Source of the DNA: Shewanella algidipiscicola
GTDB lineage: Bacteria > Pseudomonadota > Gammaproteobacteria > Enterobacterales > Shewanellaceae
NCBI RefSeq assembly: GCF_003605125.1
Contig: NZ_QPQT01000002.1
Coordinates: 1 to 64,000, forward strand
Direction: 5' to 3'
Length of the DNA stretch: 64,000 nucleotides
Position numbers and translations under genes: made by a program. Positions 17,886 through 28,099 of this stretch are shown one piece after another (positions within the stretch are counted from its first letter, which is position 1; each line of letters opens with the position of its first letter). The notes beneath the pieces are model-generated. The model worked only from the letters and a program-made list of their open reading frames with translations. It made no database searches and was not told the origin of the DNA.

Positions 17886-20033
17886 ATGAGCAGTTTGAAA
17901 TCCCTATTAACGACCTGCTGGATATTCGTTTTATTGTTAGCGAGTCCAGCGTTGCTAGCGGCGTCAACCGGATGGTTAGTTAATGATAATCATCCGCCAG
18001 CCAAGGTACGTTTGATGCTGACTGGTGAGGTGGATCCTGCCACTCGCACCCTACCAGCCGTGTTAGAAGTACAGCTGGATGGCGATTGGAAAACCTACTG
18101 GCGTAGCCCTGGAGAGGGAGGGATCGCGCCCTCTATCAAGTGGGATAATTCGAGCAATTTACAACAGGTGGATTGGGCATGGCCAGCGCCCGAGCAGTTC
18201 TCGTTATTGGGGCTGCAAACTTTCGGCTATAGCGGCAATACGACGTTTCCGTTAACCCTAACCTTGGCAGAACTTGCTGAGCCCACGGCCCTGCGCGGTA
18301 AAGTGACATTGTCGACTTGTACCACCATCTGCGTGCTGACGGATTATCACATTAGCCTAGATTTTAATGCTAATACCTTACAGGCAGACACGGATGCCAT
18401 GCTTGCTTATAACAAAGCCGTGTCACTGGTGCCGCAAAAAGTGAGCACACCAGCGGGGCAGCCTGCAGCCATGACGTTGGGATGGGATGCAGCCAAAGGC
18501 TTACTCGAGGTACGACTGAACGATGTTCACTGGCAACAGCCGATGGTGATTATCGATGGCGAGCCAGATACCACATTTAAGCTGGTAAGCCTTAAGCGTG
18601 CAGAGAGTGATGCTGGCGGTGAGCAACTGGTTGCGCTGTTCAATGGCACGAGCTGGCTTGGTGAGCCAATACTGTTGGGGCAATCGCTTAATGTCACGGT
18701 TGTCGATAGTGAGCGTGCGCTGGAATATGCTGCCAAGGTCACCCCTGCAGTCGTAATGCAGGAGGGACGCTCATTGTTTAGCATGATCCTACTGGCGCTT
18801 ATCGGGGGATTGATCTTAAACGTCATGCCCTGCGTGTTGCCTGTATTGGGGATGAAGTTGAGCTCTGTGATTGCGGCACCTGAACTGAAACGCAAACAAA
18901 TTCGACAACAGTTTATCGCCTCAGCGCTGGGCATTTTAGTCTCTTTCTGGTTATTGGCAGGTTTTATCTTAATGCTTAAGTACACGGGCCAAGCCATTGG
19001 TTGGGGGGTGCAGTTCCAAAACCCTTGGTTTATCGGCTTCATGGCGTTGGTAACTACGGTCTTTGCGTTCAATATGTTAGGTGTATTTGAGATCGCCTTA
19101 CCTGCGAGTGTACAAACCAAGTTGGCGACAACCGGCGGCAATGATAATCGAGGCCACTTTTTACAGGGCATGTTTGCCACTTTACTTGCAACCCCGTGCA
19201 GTGCGCCTTTCTTAGGAACCGCAGTGGCCTTTGCCTTAGGCGCCGATGTGCTGAGTTTGTTGGTCATCTTTACTGCATTGGCAGTGGGCATGGCATTGCC
19301 TTGGTTGATCGTGGCGGCGTTGCCGCAAGTGGCAACCTACCTCCCAAAACCCGGTCGCTGGATGAATACGGTAAAAATTCTGTTCTCAGGCATGCTACTG
19401 CTGACCAGTTTATGGCTGATTAGCCTATTAGCTAACTTTATCGATGCCTTATATCTATGGCCGCTAGCTGGTCTTATCACACTGACATTTATGCTGTTTA
19501 TGGCTAAAAAATATGGCGCAATTGCCATTGTTAGCTGTTTCGGTGTCGGCATCATGTTGTCGGCGCTACTGGCCTTTATGACCGTTAACCAGTGGGCTAA
19601 GCCTTTGCCAGCAGATTTAGCATGGACACCGTTGGATCAACAGGTGATCGACCAACAGGTCGCTCAAGGCAAGACAGTATTTGTCGATGTGACGGCAGAT
19701 TGGTGCATCACCTGCAAGGCCAATAAGATTGGCGTGATCTTACAAGACCCTGTCTACAGCAAGTTGCAACAGCCGCATATGCTACCGATGAAAGGCGATT
19801 GGACGGAGGCGTCAGCGCCAATAACCCGTTATCTTCAGCGTCATAATCGGTTTGGGGTGCCATTTAACATGGTATATGGTCCAGGTGCTCCACAAGGGAT
19901 TGAATTACCAGAGATTCTAACGAGTGACTTAGTGATCGCGGCAATCGATAAGGCATCGGTATTTCCCAACACTACGACAGAGACTCGGCCCAAGGTTGTC
20001 ACCGAAAGCTCGTCCATTGCTGGGGCCGATTAG
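17886..20033 (+). CDS. scsB: ScsB, DsbD-like thiol-disulfide transmembrane reductase
   Basis: 715 residues in three parts: signal peptide and large periplasmic domain (to about 295), a DsbD-type membrane domain with the paired motifs MPCVLPVLGMK (about 313) and TPCSAPFLGTA (about 436), and a C-terminal thioredoxin domain with Cys607-Ile-Thr-Cys610. It moves electrons from cytosolic thioredoxin to periplasmic partners. It differs from DsbD in the long N-terminal domain with CTTIC, typical of ScsB. The next two genes encode ScsC and ScsD, the expected partners. Salmonella scsABCD suppresses copper sensitivity and aids redox stress. Confidence 0.9.
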   Translation: MSSLKSLLTTCWIFVLLLASPALLAASTGWLVNDNHPPAKVRLMLTGEVDPATRTLPAVLEVQLDGDWKTYWRSPGEGGIAPSIKWDNSSNLQQVDWAWPAPEQFSLLGLQTFGYSGNTTFPLTLTLAELAEPTALRGKVTLSTCTTICVLTDYHISLDFNANTLQADTDAMLAYNKAVSLVPQKVSTPAGQPAAMTLGWDAAKGLLEVRLNDVHWQQPMVIIDGEPDTTFKLVSLKRAESDAGGEQLVALFNGTSWLGEPILLGQSLNVTVVDSERALEYAAKVTPAVVMQEGRSLFSMILLALIGGLILNVMPCVLPVLGMKLSSVIAAPELKRKQIRQQFIASALGILVSFWLLAGFILMLKYTGQAIGWGVQFQNPWFIGFMALVTTVFAFNMLGVFEIALPASVQTKLATTGGNDNRGHFLQGMFATLLATPCSAPFLGTAVAFALGADVLSLLVIFTALAVGMALPWLIVAALPQVATYLPKPGRWMNTVKILFSGMLLLTSLWLISLLANFIDALYLWPLAGLITLTFMLFMAKKYGAIAIVSCFGVGIMLSALLAFMTVNQWAKPLPADLAWTPLDQQVIDQQVAQGKTVFVDVTADWCITCKANKIGVILQDPVYSKLQQPHMLPMKGDWTEASAPITRYLQRHNRFGVPFNMVYGPGAPQGIELPEILTSDLVIAAIDKASVFPNTTTETRPKVVTESSSIAGAD

Positions 20034-20191
20034 GGCTATCACTCAGCCATTGGTTCGGTAATAACCGAGTGACATTCAAGGCTCATTACGCTCAGGAGGC
20101 CCCTGAGCTAATCGCAAGGAAACCCATGATGAAATCAACGAAACAAGTACAAACAGCAACTCAACTAACCGCTAAGGATGGAGAAAATCAC

Positions 20192-21004
20192 ATGTCGAAA
20201 TTTATGACCCTGCTTAACAATCGTAAGTTACCAGTATTGGCATTATCGGGCGTTGCCATCGCCATGCTGGCTATCTCTTTACCCTATGTGAGCGCCTCTG
20301 CCCACGCTCAAACCGCTAGCCTCTCCATGACGCAACAACAAGAGGTACGCGCGATCATTAAAGACGCGTTAGTCAATGATCCGGAGCTGCTGAAAGAAGC
20401 GATTATTGCACTGCAAATGAGAGAGCAACTTGGCGCCGATGCCGCAAGGCAAGCTAGCTTAGAGGCCAACCATGAAGCCATGTATGCAACCCAAAGCGAT
20501 CCTTGGAAAGGCTCAGCCACTCCCGAGATCACTATGGTCTATTTCACCGACTTTAATTGCCCCTATTGTAAGAAAATCGAGCCTTCACTCAATAAGCTAG
20601 TGGAAGAGTTTCCACAGCTCAAGATCGTTATCAAAATGGTGCCCCTGCAGGGAGAAGGGTCAAAAATCGCGGTCGACTTTGCTCAAACAGTTTGGCTAAA
20701 CGAGCCAGAAAAGTACCTCAAGGTGAAAGACTTATTAATGTCCAGCCCGCGTGGGCTTGATGCGGCGGCGCTTGCCAAAGTCGCTAAATTAACCGACACC
20801 GAGCGCTGGATAGGTAATACCGATAAACGTGTCGCCAGTATGGTTAATCAAAATATGCACTTAATGCGAGACTTAGGCATTGGCGGAACACCCAGTATGA
20901 TTTTTGCCGACAAAGTCATTCCGGGATTAGTGTCTTATGAGGTGCTAAAACAGCAGTTGCAAGAGGCGATAGCCGCGCAAGAGCAATCAGCCAAGCGCAG
21001 TTAA
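20192..21004 (+). CDS. scsC: ScsC, DsbA-like periplasmic thiol-disulfide protein
   Basis: 270 residues from the ATG at 20192 (GGAG upstream), giving a regular signal peptide ending near ASAHA. An earlier ATG at 20126 also has AAGGAAA and cannot be excluded. A helical N-terminal segment (VRAIIKDALVNDPELLKEAI), which forms the oligomerisation stalk in known ScsC proteins, precedes the thioredoxin fold with Cys123-Pro-Tyr-Cys126 and cis-Pro in GIGGTPSM. In other bacteria ScsC is a disulfide isomerase or copper-stress chaperone kept reduced by ScsB. Confidence 0.9.
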   Translation: MSKFMTLLNNRKLPVLALSGVAIAMLAISLPYVSASAHAQTASLSMTQQQEVRAIIKDALVNDPELLKEAIIALQMREQLGADAARQASLEANHEAMYATQSDPWKGSATPEITMVYFTDFNCPYCKKIEPSLNKLVEEFPQLKIVIKMVPLQGEGSKIAVDFAQTVWLNEPEKYLKVKDLLMSSPRGLDAAALAKVAKLTDTERWIGNTDKRVASMVNQNMHLMRDLGIGGTPSMIFADKVIPGLVSYEVLKQQLQEAIAAQEQSAKRS

Positions 21005-21026
21005 GCGTAGCGTCAAAGGAGCAGAT

Positions 21027-21551
21027 ATGACGAGTGAACAGCCATCCATCCCATTTCTCAAGCGATTATGGGGGGGAGTTAAGACATTTGCACTCTGGCT
21101 AGTGTTAGCCATGGTGTTAACTGGCGTCATGGATATATGGCGTGGTAAAGATATCCCACGAGATAATTTACCACAACTCAAAGGGATAACTCTGGCAGGG
21201 CAGGCGGTAGATATTGCGACGCTAAGCCAAGATCAAGCGGTACTGGTGTACTTCTGGGGCACCTGGTGCCCCGTATGTAACTTTGTCAGCCCAGCGGTTA
21301 ATCAAATGTCGGCTTATTTTCCTGTGGTCACGGTGGCCATGAACTCGGGTGAAGATGATAAATTAGCAAAATATCTTCAACATCAAGAATATGGATTCGA
21401 CACCATTAACGACAAGGATAATAGCATCGCCCGTACCTGGTCGTTGCAGGCCACACCCACACTGATGGTATTTAAAGAGGGTGAGCTGAAATATTACACC
21501 ACAGGCTTTACCAGTCTGCCCGGTATGTGGTGGCGCATGCTCTTAGCCTAA
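21027..21551 (+). CDS. scsD: ScsD, membrane-anchored TlpA-like thioredoxin
   Basis: 174 residues with one N-terminal membrane anchor (about 18-33) and a periplasmic thioredoxin fold with Cys81-Pro-Val-Cys84 in WGTWCPVCNF and a cis-Pro in LQATPTLMVF. AAAGGAGCAGAT precedes the start; the gap to scsC is 22 bases, so scsBCD form an operon. ScsD is expected to receive electrons from ScsB; its substrate is not known. Confidence 0.88.
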   Translation: MTSEQPSIPFLKRLWGGVKTFALWLVLAMVLTGVMDIWRGKDIPRDNLPQLKGITLAGQAVDIATLSQDQAVLVYFWGTWCPVCNFVSPAVNQMSAYFPVVTVAMNSGEDDKLAKYLQHQEYGFDTINDKDNSIARTWSLQATPTLMVFKEGELKYYTTGFTSLPGMWWRMLLA

Positions 21552-21729
21552 CCATAGCGGTTTGCCGCTGGCACAGCGCTCAAGACATTGGTACGTCTTT
21601 CATTAAGGTGATATCGACTTAGCGTGCTAGCGGCAAACAGCATCACTTCAACGCGGTAAGCACGGCTGCTTCGTAAAATAAGCAGGTAGATAGCGCCACT
21701 ATGTAGAGAGTCGAGGGCGACTCTTGTGA

Positions 21730-22020
21730 CGTGATGGTAAAGTCGTTCGCAAAGAAGCTGTGACAGTTAAAGCGGCGCTTGAATATTGGCTGGTGGAATA
21801 TGCCACAGATAATCGTAAAAACGTAGATAAACATAGGCTGCAGTTCGCGCGGCATCTGCATCCCTACATAGGTAAGTATCCGTTAGAAAGAACCACTAAG
21901 CCTCAATGGTTAGCCTGTTTTGACCGGATTAGAAAAGGCATATCTAATGAGCAAAGGGCGGCTCCTGTTGCTGCTGGACAAGTTTTGCAAGGGGCTAAAC
22001 AAGCGCCAATTTATTATTGA
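21730..22020 (+). pseudogene. Remnant of a P4-type tyrosine integrase
   Basis: A frame closed by a TGA at 21727 and a stop at 22018 encodes about 95 residues that look like the core-binding region of P4/prophage integrases: TVKAALEYWLVEY, HLHPYIGKYPLERTT, and VAAGQVLQGAKQA, after which the family normally continues into RFC and the catalytic domain. Neither the N-terminal arm domain nor the catalytic R-H-R-Y part is present. A GTG at 21760 could start a short protein but there is no reason to think it works. It marks a lost mobile element between scsD and the next gene. Confidence 0.65.
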
Positions 22021-22334
22021 TTGCAGTAACAAGGTTCAGTTTGCAGACTTTGAACGAGCAAAGTAGCTTAAAAATTCATCAAGTATCGATGACCTTTCGA
22101 TAAAGTGATGTCAAACCTATTGATTAGGAATCGCGCCAAGTTGTATTGAATTGTCACAAGACTAAATCGCTAAATTGAATTAGTGGCGAATCAACTAGTA
22201 CTATTTACCGATTTTAGATGTAAGTGTTGAGATTACGTTGAATGCAAAATGAAAGTGGAATATTTTCAGCATTTCGCAAACTGGTCATTTTTAAAGCTAA
22301 TTGGAACCTGATATCACAAAGGAAGTGCGAAGTT

Positions 22335-23561
22335 ATGTTGAAACAAGGTGCGTTACTACAAGTAAAACCCTGGGTGACGAGAACATTAAAGAGTACTTTG
22401 GTGAGCGCCTTGTTGTGTCTCTCAATAAGTGGCTGTAATAGCGATAACGATGATTCGCTGAATGCGATTGACAAGGCTAAAATGCAGCAGACAGTCGCGC
22501 AGCTGGCCCAGGATATGCTGGTCCCTGGAGCTGTAGTGATACTGCACACGCCCAAAGGCAATTTTGAATATACCTATGGAGTGAGCAGTTATAATGGCAA
22601 TGAACCAACCGATTTCAACCAGCACCTGCGAATTGGCTCAAATACCAAAACTTGGGTTGGCACAATAATTCTACAAATGGTGCAAGAGGGTAAGCTTAAA
22701 TTCGATGATCCCGTTTCCTTATATTGGCAAAATGTACCGGGTGGTGAACGGATCACAATTGAGAATTTATTAGCGATGGAAAGTGGTCTCTACAATTATA
22801 CGACTACACTAACTCTCAATCAGACGCTCGACGAAGATCCTACCAAGGCTTGGCTCCAAGAGGAATTGCTCAAATTGAGCTTCGACAATGCTCTTGATTT
22901 TGAACCAGGTACGGCCTTTGGTTACTCTAATACCAACACGGTATTACTTGGCCTAATCGCACAACTCCTTGATGGCAGTGATCTACCTGAGATCATGCAG
23001 CGTCGACTCTTTACCCCCCTAGGTATGACCAAAACCTTGTTTCCAGAGATCACTGATAATGAATTACCGCAGCCGTATACGCATGGCTACATGTATGGCA
23101 CTAATGTTGAAACCATGGACTCAGCATTGCCCGAACCCATGCAACAAGCGGCCCGTAATGGTGAGATCACTCCAGGTGATCAAACCTTAGCGAATCCTTC
23201 ATGGGGCTGGGCGGCAGGTGCAGGCATATCGACTGCCAGAGAGTTACTTATCTGGGTCGAAGCTTTGGTTGGCGGAGAGTTGTTAAACGATGAGATGCAA
23301 AAGCTGCGTCTTTCCAGCGTTAAGCCCATCAATCCAGGTGATCCCAATACCGCCTCATATGGCTTGGGGATCGCCAAGTTTGGTCAACTCTATGGCCATA
23401 CAGGTGAATTGCCTGGCTATAACTCTTTCATGGGGCATGACCCAGAGAATAAGGTAAGTCTAGTGGTTTGGACTAACATGGCACCAAGTGTCGATGGGCG
23501 AGATCCTGCTACGACTATTGCGGCGGCACTCATAAACCAGCTCTACTCAGCAACAAACTAA
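22335..23561 (+). CDS. Serine hydrolase of the beta-lactamase/S12 family, predicted lipoprotein
   Basis: 408 residues from the ATG at 22335 (AAAGGAAG upstream). The N-terminus has a hydrophobic stretch ending LSISGC, a lipobox, so the protein is likely a lipoprotein. Class C beta-lactamase/DD-peptidase motifs are present: Ser-Asn-Thr-Lys (SxxK) in RIGSNTKTW, Tyr-Ser-Asn in FGYSNTNT and His-Thr-Gly in YGHTGELPG. This fits a D-alanyl-D-alanine carboxypeptidase, esterase or D-aminopeptidase of family S12; true beta-lactam resistance is not implied. It stands alone, next to the integrase remnant, and may be acquired. Confidence 0.82.
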   Translation: MLKQGALLQVKPWVTRTLKSTLVSALLCLSISGCNSDNDDSLNAIDKAKMQQTVAQLAQDMLVPGAVVILHTPKGNFEYTYGVSSYNGNEPTDFNQHLRIGSNTKTWVGTIILQMVQEGKLKFDDPVSLYWQNVPGGERITIENLLAMESGLYNYTTTLTLNQTLDEDPTKAWLQEELLKLSFDNALDFEPGTAFGYSNTNTVLLGLIAQLLDGSDLPEIMQRRLFTPLGMTKTLFPEITDNELPQPYTHGYMYGTNVETMDSALPEPMQQAARNGEITPGDQTLANPSWGWAAGAGISTARELLIWVEALVGGELLNDEMQKLRLSSVKPINPGDPNTASYGLGIAKFGQLYGHTGELPGYNSFMGHDPENKVSLVVWTNMAPSVDGRDPATTIAAALINQLYSATN

Positions 23562-23790
23562 CCTTGACTAGAGACGGTAAGTTCTTTTACGTAAGTGTCT
23601 GTTTGTAATGTTTTTTATATTTGACCTAGGCGAGCGCCTTCATAACTTAAAGGTGCCTAGGAAATCAGTGGCGATTCTGTGTGGTAAGCCCCTAGAACAA
23701 TAGATACTTCCTTGTGACTTAGTAGGTTGTGGCTTGCTGCTTTGTAGTATTTTCCCGATGCAAAGATTGTCCGTGTGTAGCACGCATAGC

Positions 23791-23824
23791 AAAACGGGCT
23801 TTTCGTTGCCGAAAAACCCGTTCT
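23791..23824 (-). terminator. Terminator downstream of fis
   Basis: On the minus strand AACGGG...CCCGTTTT forms a stem with a 19-base loop just after the fis stop. Between 23562 and 23790 nothing else is recognised. Confidence 0.6.
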
Positions 23825-23849
23825 AATACAGCTGATTAAGAGTCGATTC

Positions 23850-25141
<1,292 letters not shown>

Positions 25142-25292
25142 TTATCATTACACCTTGCGCTTCAAAGGGGCGCTATAGTACGCCTTTTTCAAGCCGGTGA
25201 AAAGGTCAATAAATGACCTGAGAGCAACTTTTTTACTTGACTTTTGTGTGCTGTGAAGTCATTGGCGGCCTTGCGGCCGCTGGCTTTTACCG

Positions 25293-26174
25293 TTATTTGC
25301 GGGTGCCTGTCAAGCGGCTCCAATCTTCTTTGTGAGCAGGCGCGTCCATGTCAAACCATTGGGCGTAATGTTGGCTAATTTCATCGGCTTGCTCTTTAAG
25401 CAAACCCGATAGTGCCAATAAGCCGCCTGGCTTAACTTTTTCGGCGATAAGCGGCGCTAATTCTCTCAGTGGGCCGGCGAGGATATTGGCCACGAGCACG
25501 TCTGCTTTTAGGTCGGCGGGCTGATCTTCGGGTAGGAATAGCGCCAGTTTGTCGGCGACACCGTTGCGTTCGGCGTTGGCTTTAGAGGCATCGATGGCTT
25601 GGTAGTCAATATCGATGCCTGTGACTTTTGCTGCGCCGAGCTTCAGCGCGGCTACGGCCAAAATGCCAGAGCCACAGCCAAAGTCGATCACCTCTTTGCC
25701 GTTAAGTGCCAGTCCATCTAACCACGCTAAACACAGGGCGGTTGTTGGGTGAGTGCCGGTACCAAAGGCTAGGCCAGGGTCGAGCATCACATTCACGGCG
25801 TGTGGGTCGGGCACTTCGCGCCAGCTAGGGCAGATCCACAGACGTTTGCCAAACTGGATAGGATGGAAGTTGTCCATCCATTCACGTTCCCAGTCTTTAT
25901 CTTCAACTTGCTCTATCTTGTGGCTAAAGTCGGCGCCTAAGTAAGGCTGTAGCTTGAGCATGTCAACGATAGGGGCCAGATCATAGTCGGCTTCAAACAG
26001 TGCCGTCAGTACGGTATGGCTCCATAGGGGAGTTTCACCTAAATTCGGCTCGTAAATAGGGTTGTCTTTGCCATCTTCATAGGTGATCGATAGGGCACCA
26101 AAGTCCATCAGCATATCGCTTAATTGTTCGGCGTGTTGGTTATCGGTATCAATCTTTAACTGGATCCAAGCCAT
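25293..26174 (-). CDS. prmA: Ribosomal protein L11 methyltransferase
   Basis: 293 residues. N-terminal L11-recognition domain, then a SAM-dependent methyltransferase with [20 protein letters not shown] (motif I, near 163) and [10 protein letters not shown] (motif IV, NxL catalytic region). It trimethylates ribosomal protein L11. AGAGAAGATCCC precedes the ATG. A GC-rich inverted repeat (GCGGCC ttgc GGCCGC, 25265-25282) follows the gene but lacks a T-run, so read-through into dusB-fis is possible. Confidence 0.97.
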   Translation of the reverse strand: MAWIQLKIDTDNQHAEQLSDMLMDFGALSITYEDGKDNPIYEPNLGETPLWSHTVLTALFEADYDLAPIVDMLKLQPYLGADFSHKIEQVEDKDWEREWMDNFHPIQFGKRLWICPSWREVPDPHAVNVMLDPGLAFGTGTHPTTALCLAWLDGLALNGKEVIDFGCGSGILAVAALKLGAAKVTGIDIDYQAIDASKANAERNGVADKLALFLPEDQPADLKADVLVANILAGPLRELAPLIAEKVKPGGLLALSGLLKEQADEISQHYAQWFDMDAPAHKEDWSRLTGTRK

Positions 26175-26428
26175 GGGATCTTCTCTCTTAGGTCAATAAT
26201 GGCGTTATTGTAAACCATGCGGCGGCTAAAGGCAGAGCGATCTGTTATTGATATTTGTGCTTTATAGAATAAAACTGCCGATTCAACTGCTTATGTCGCT
26301 ATTTTTGAATGGATTGTTTTGTTTGAATGGGGTGTTTAACTCCATGATTATATTGGTTAAGTGGTTTTACCTTTGTTTTGTACTTTGAGGTTTGTTTGTG
26401 AACTAAGTCAAAAGTTGCCTGTTTGCTG

Positions 26429-26444
26429 GGTGAGGTAAATCACG
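26429..26444. promoter_or_regulatory. Candidate CRP site upstream of the fumarate reductase operon
   Basis: GGTGAGGTAAATCACG retains both inner CRP half-sites (GTGA-N6-TCAC), about 70 bases before the first frdC. CRP is the main activator of anaerobic respiration genes in Shewanella, so the position makes sense; binding is inferred. Confidence 0.55.
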
Positions 26445-26513
26445 CTTTGCTAATGGCAGGCGTTTACTCTGCTTGCTTGCTGTTATGGTGTAGATCCCGA
26501 CACTAGGCGTTGA

Positions 26514-27242
26514 ATGATAATGAACTCCAAAAGTATGCAATCTCATCATATCCATTATGCTTCGCTTGGCAGCCCATGGTCTGCTAAGGCGGACAAAATT
26601 CAAAGTGCAACTGGCATCATGCTGGGGTGCTTTTTATTGGCTCACCTGCATTTCGAATCCAGTATCTTGTTGGGTAAAGAGGCTTTTTATCATGTGGTGC
26701 AGTTTCTTGAGGGGGGGCTGTTTACCTCGTCAGGCCATGGTATGCCCATTGTCACCAAGGTGTTTTCGATTTTTATCATGTTGGTGGTCATAGTTCATGC
26801 GGCAGTAGCGCTGCGGCGTTTCCCGGCGCAGTTGGGGCAGTGGCGCGCCTTAAGACGCCATATGCAGGGCATCAAGCATAAAGACAGCCACGCCTGGTTT
26901 TGGCAGCTAGTGACAGGTTTTATTTTGTTTTTCTTAGCGCCTGTGCATATTTTCACCATGATCACTAACCCTGAAATTGGCCCGCATCTTTCTGCTGAGC
27001 GTGTGTATCACGCCAATGCGTGGTTGCTGTACGCCTTGCTGCTGCCGGCTGTGGTTATCCACGCCATGATAGGTCTGTATCGAGTGGCATTGAAGTGGGG
27101 CTTGACGGCTAATCGTCGTGGGCTACGTAAGGTCGCTAAAATATTGATTATTTATCTTATTAGCATAGGTGTGTTGAGCTTGGTGTCTTACCTCATTATT
27201 GGTCGTGAGCTGACGTTACCTATCACGCCTTTTGTGCCTTGA
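26514..27242 (+). CDS. frdC: Fumarate reductase cytochrome b subunit, first paralogue
   Basis: 242 residues, five membrane helices, of the diheme type B cytochrome b (FrdC) that couples menaquinol oxidation to fumarate reduction. The four heme-ligand histidines expected from Wolinella FrdC are present at His44 (LLAHLHFE), His95 (IVHAAV), His145 (APVHIF) and His183 (VIHAMIGLYR). The quinol-site Glu66 (QFLEGG) is also kept. The glutamate two residues before the last heme His, needed in Wolinella for the E-pathway of proton transfer, is Val181 here. A second frdC follows after 150 bases, so this is an extra subunit whose partner is uncertain. Confidence 0.88.
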   Translation: MIMNSKSMQSHHIHYASLGSPWSAKADKIQSATGIMLGCFLLAHLHFESSILLGKEAFYHVVQFLEGGLFTSSGHGMPIVTKVFSIFIMLVVIVHAAVALRRFPAQLGQWRALRRHMQGIKHKDSHAWFWQLVTGFILFFLAPVHIFTMITNPEIGPHLSAERVYHANAWLLYALLLPAVVIHAMIGLYRVALKWGLTANRRGLRKVAKILIIYLISIGVLSLVSYLIIGRELTLPITPFVP

Positions 27243-27292
27243 TGGTGTGTTAGCTTAGGTAGTTTAGCATTTTGTGAAGTATTGGTTAGTGT

Positions 27293-27308
27293 TTTGATCT
27301 ACCTCACG
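27293..27308. promoter_or_regulatory. Weak CRP-like site between the two frdC genes
   Basis: TTTGATCTACCTCACG resembles TGTGA-N6-TCACA with mismatches in the left arm. It sits about 85 bases before the second frdC start in a 150-base gap large enough for a second promoter. Low certainty. Confidence 0.3.
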
Positions 27309-27392
27309 GTTTAGTGGCTGTTTGTGAGCGACATTAGGGCTAAGAGGTTGCCCAAATTGTGCGGCCTGATGCTATCGCCAAGAGGAGACAAT

Positions 27393-28067
27393 ATGTCGCT
27401 GACTCGTCATAACAGTAAGTTAAGTGGTTGGCTCGATCTGAGCCAGAGCCTCACCGGTGTCATATTGACCCTGTTTTTGTGGACTCACCTGCTGTTAGTG
27501 TCCTCGATTTTACTGGGCGGCGATGCGATGACCCTAGTGGCAAAAACCATGGAGCTGAGCTTTTTAAGCGCCGATGGTCATGGTTACCCTTGGGTGGTGA
27601 CTATTATCGCCGTTGTGGTGGCGGTGCTTGCCTTGATCCACGTGTTGGTGGCTGTGCATAAAATGCCACTCAACTTGGCGCAGCAGCGAGCTTTGCGTAA
27701 GCAGATGACGGTGATCAGCCATGGTGATACTAAGTTATGGGTGTGGCAGGCCATCACGGGCGTGGGTATCTTTTTATTATTACCAGTACACCTGTGGTTG
27801 ATTGGCAGCGCCCCCGAAACTATTGGCCCTATTGGTAGTGCCGATCGCATTTGGAACCAAGGGGTGTGGATGGTGTATCTGCCATTACTCTTGTGTGTTG
27901 AGTTGCATGCCGCCATTGGGCTTTATCGAGTCGCCATAAAATGGGGCGCCGAAAAAGCACTCAATCATCGCGCGCGAATTAAAAAAATAAAAACCATTGT
28001 AAGTGTTGTGTTTGTGGTGATTGGCATCGCGTCATTGCTCGCCTTTCTCCCCTATGCGAGTCAATAA
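27393..28067 (+). CDS. frdC: Fumarate reductase cytochrome b subunit, second paralogue
   Basis: 224 residues from the ATG at 27393, which has a strong AGAGGAGACAAT site; the frame is open from 27324 but that start is unsupported. Five membrane helices of diheme FrdC. Heme histidines at 32, 83, 133 and 172, the quinol-site Glu54 (TMELSF) and, unlike the first copy, Glu170 in CVELHAAIGLYR, the E-pathway residue. It is 32 bases before frdA, so it is the more likely canonical anchor of FrdAB. The two copies are clearly diverged paralogues, not a recent duplication. Confidence 0.92.
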   Translation: MSLTRHNSKLSGWLDLSQSLTGVILTLFLWTHLLLVSSILLGGDAMTLVAKTMELSFLSADGHGYPWVVTIIAVVVAVLALIHVLVAVHKMPLNLAQQRALRKQMTVISHGDTKLWVWQAITGVGIFLLLPVHLWLIGSAPETIGPIGSADRIWNQGVWMVYLPLLLCVELHAAIGLYRVAIKWGAEKALNHRARIKKIKTIVSVVFVVIGIASLLAFLPYASQ

Positions 28068-28099
28068 GTGGTGGTTCAAGAGCCTGTTAAGGAGCAAGT

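Noticed and set aside
18527..19291. 254-residue minus-strand frame inside scsB
   Set aside because: It lies antisense to conserved DsbD motifs and lacks its own start signals.
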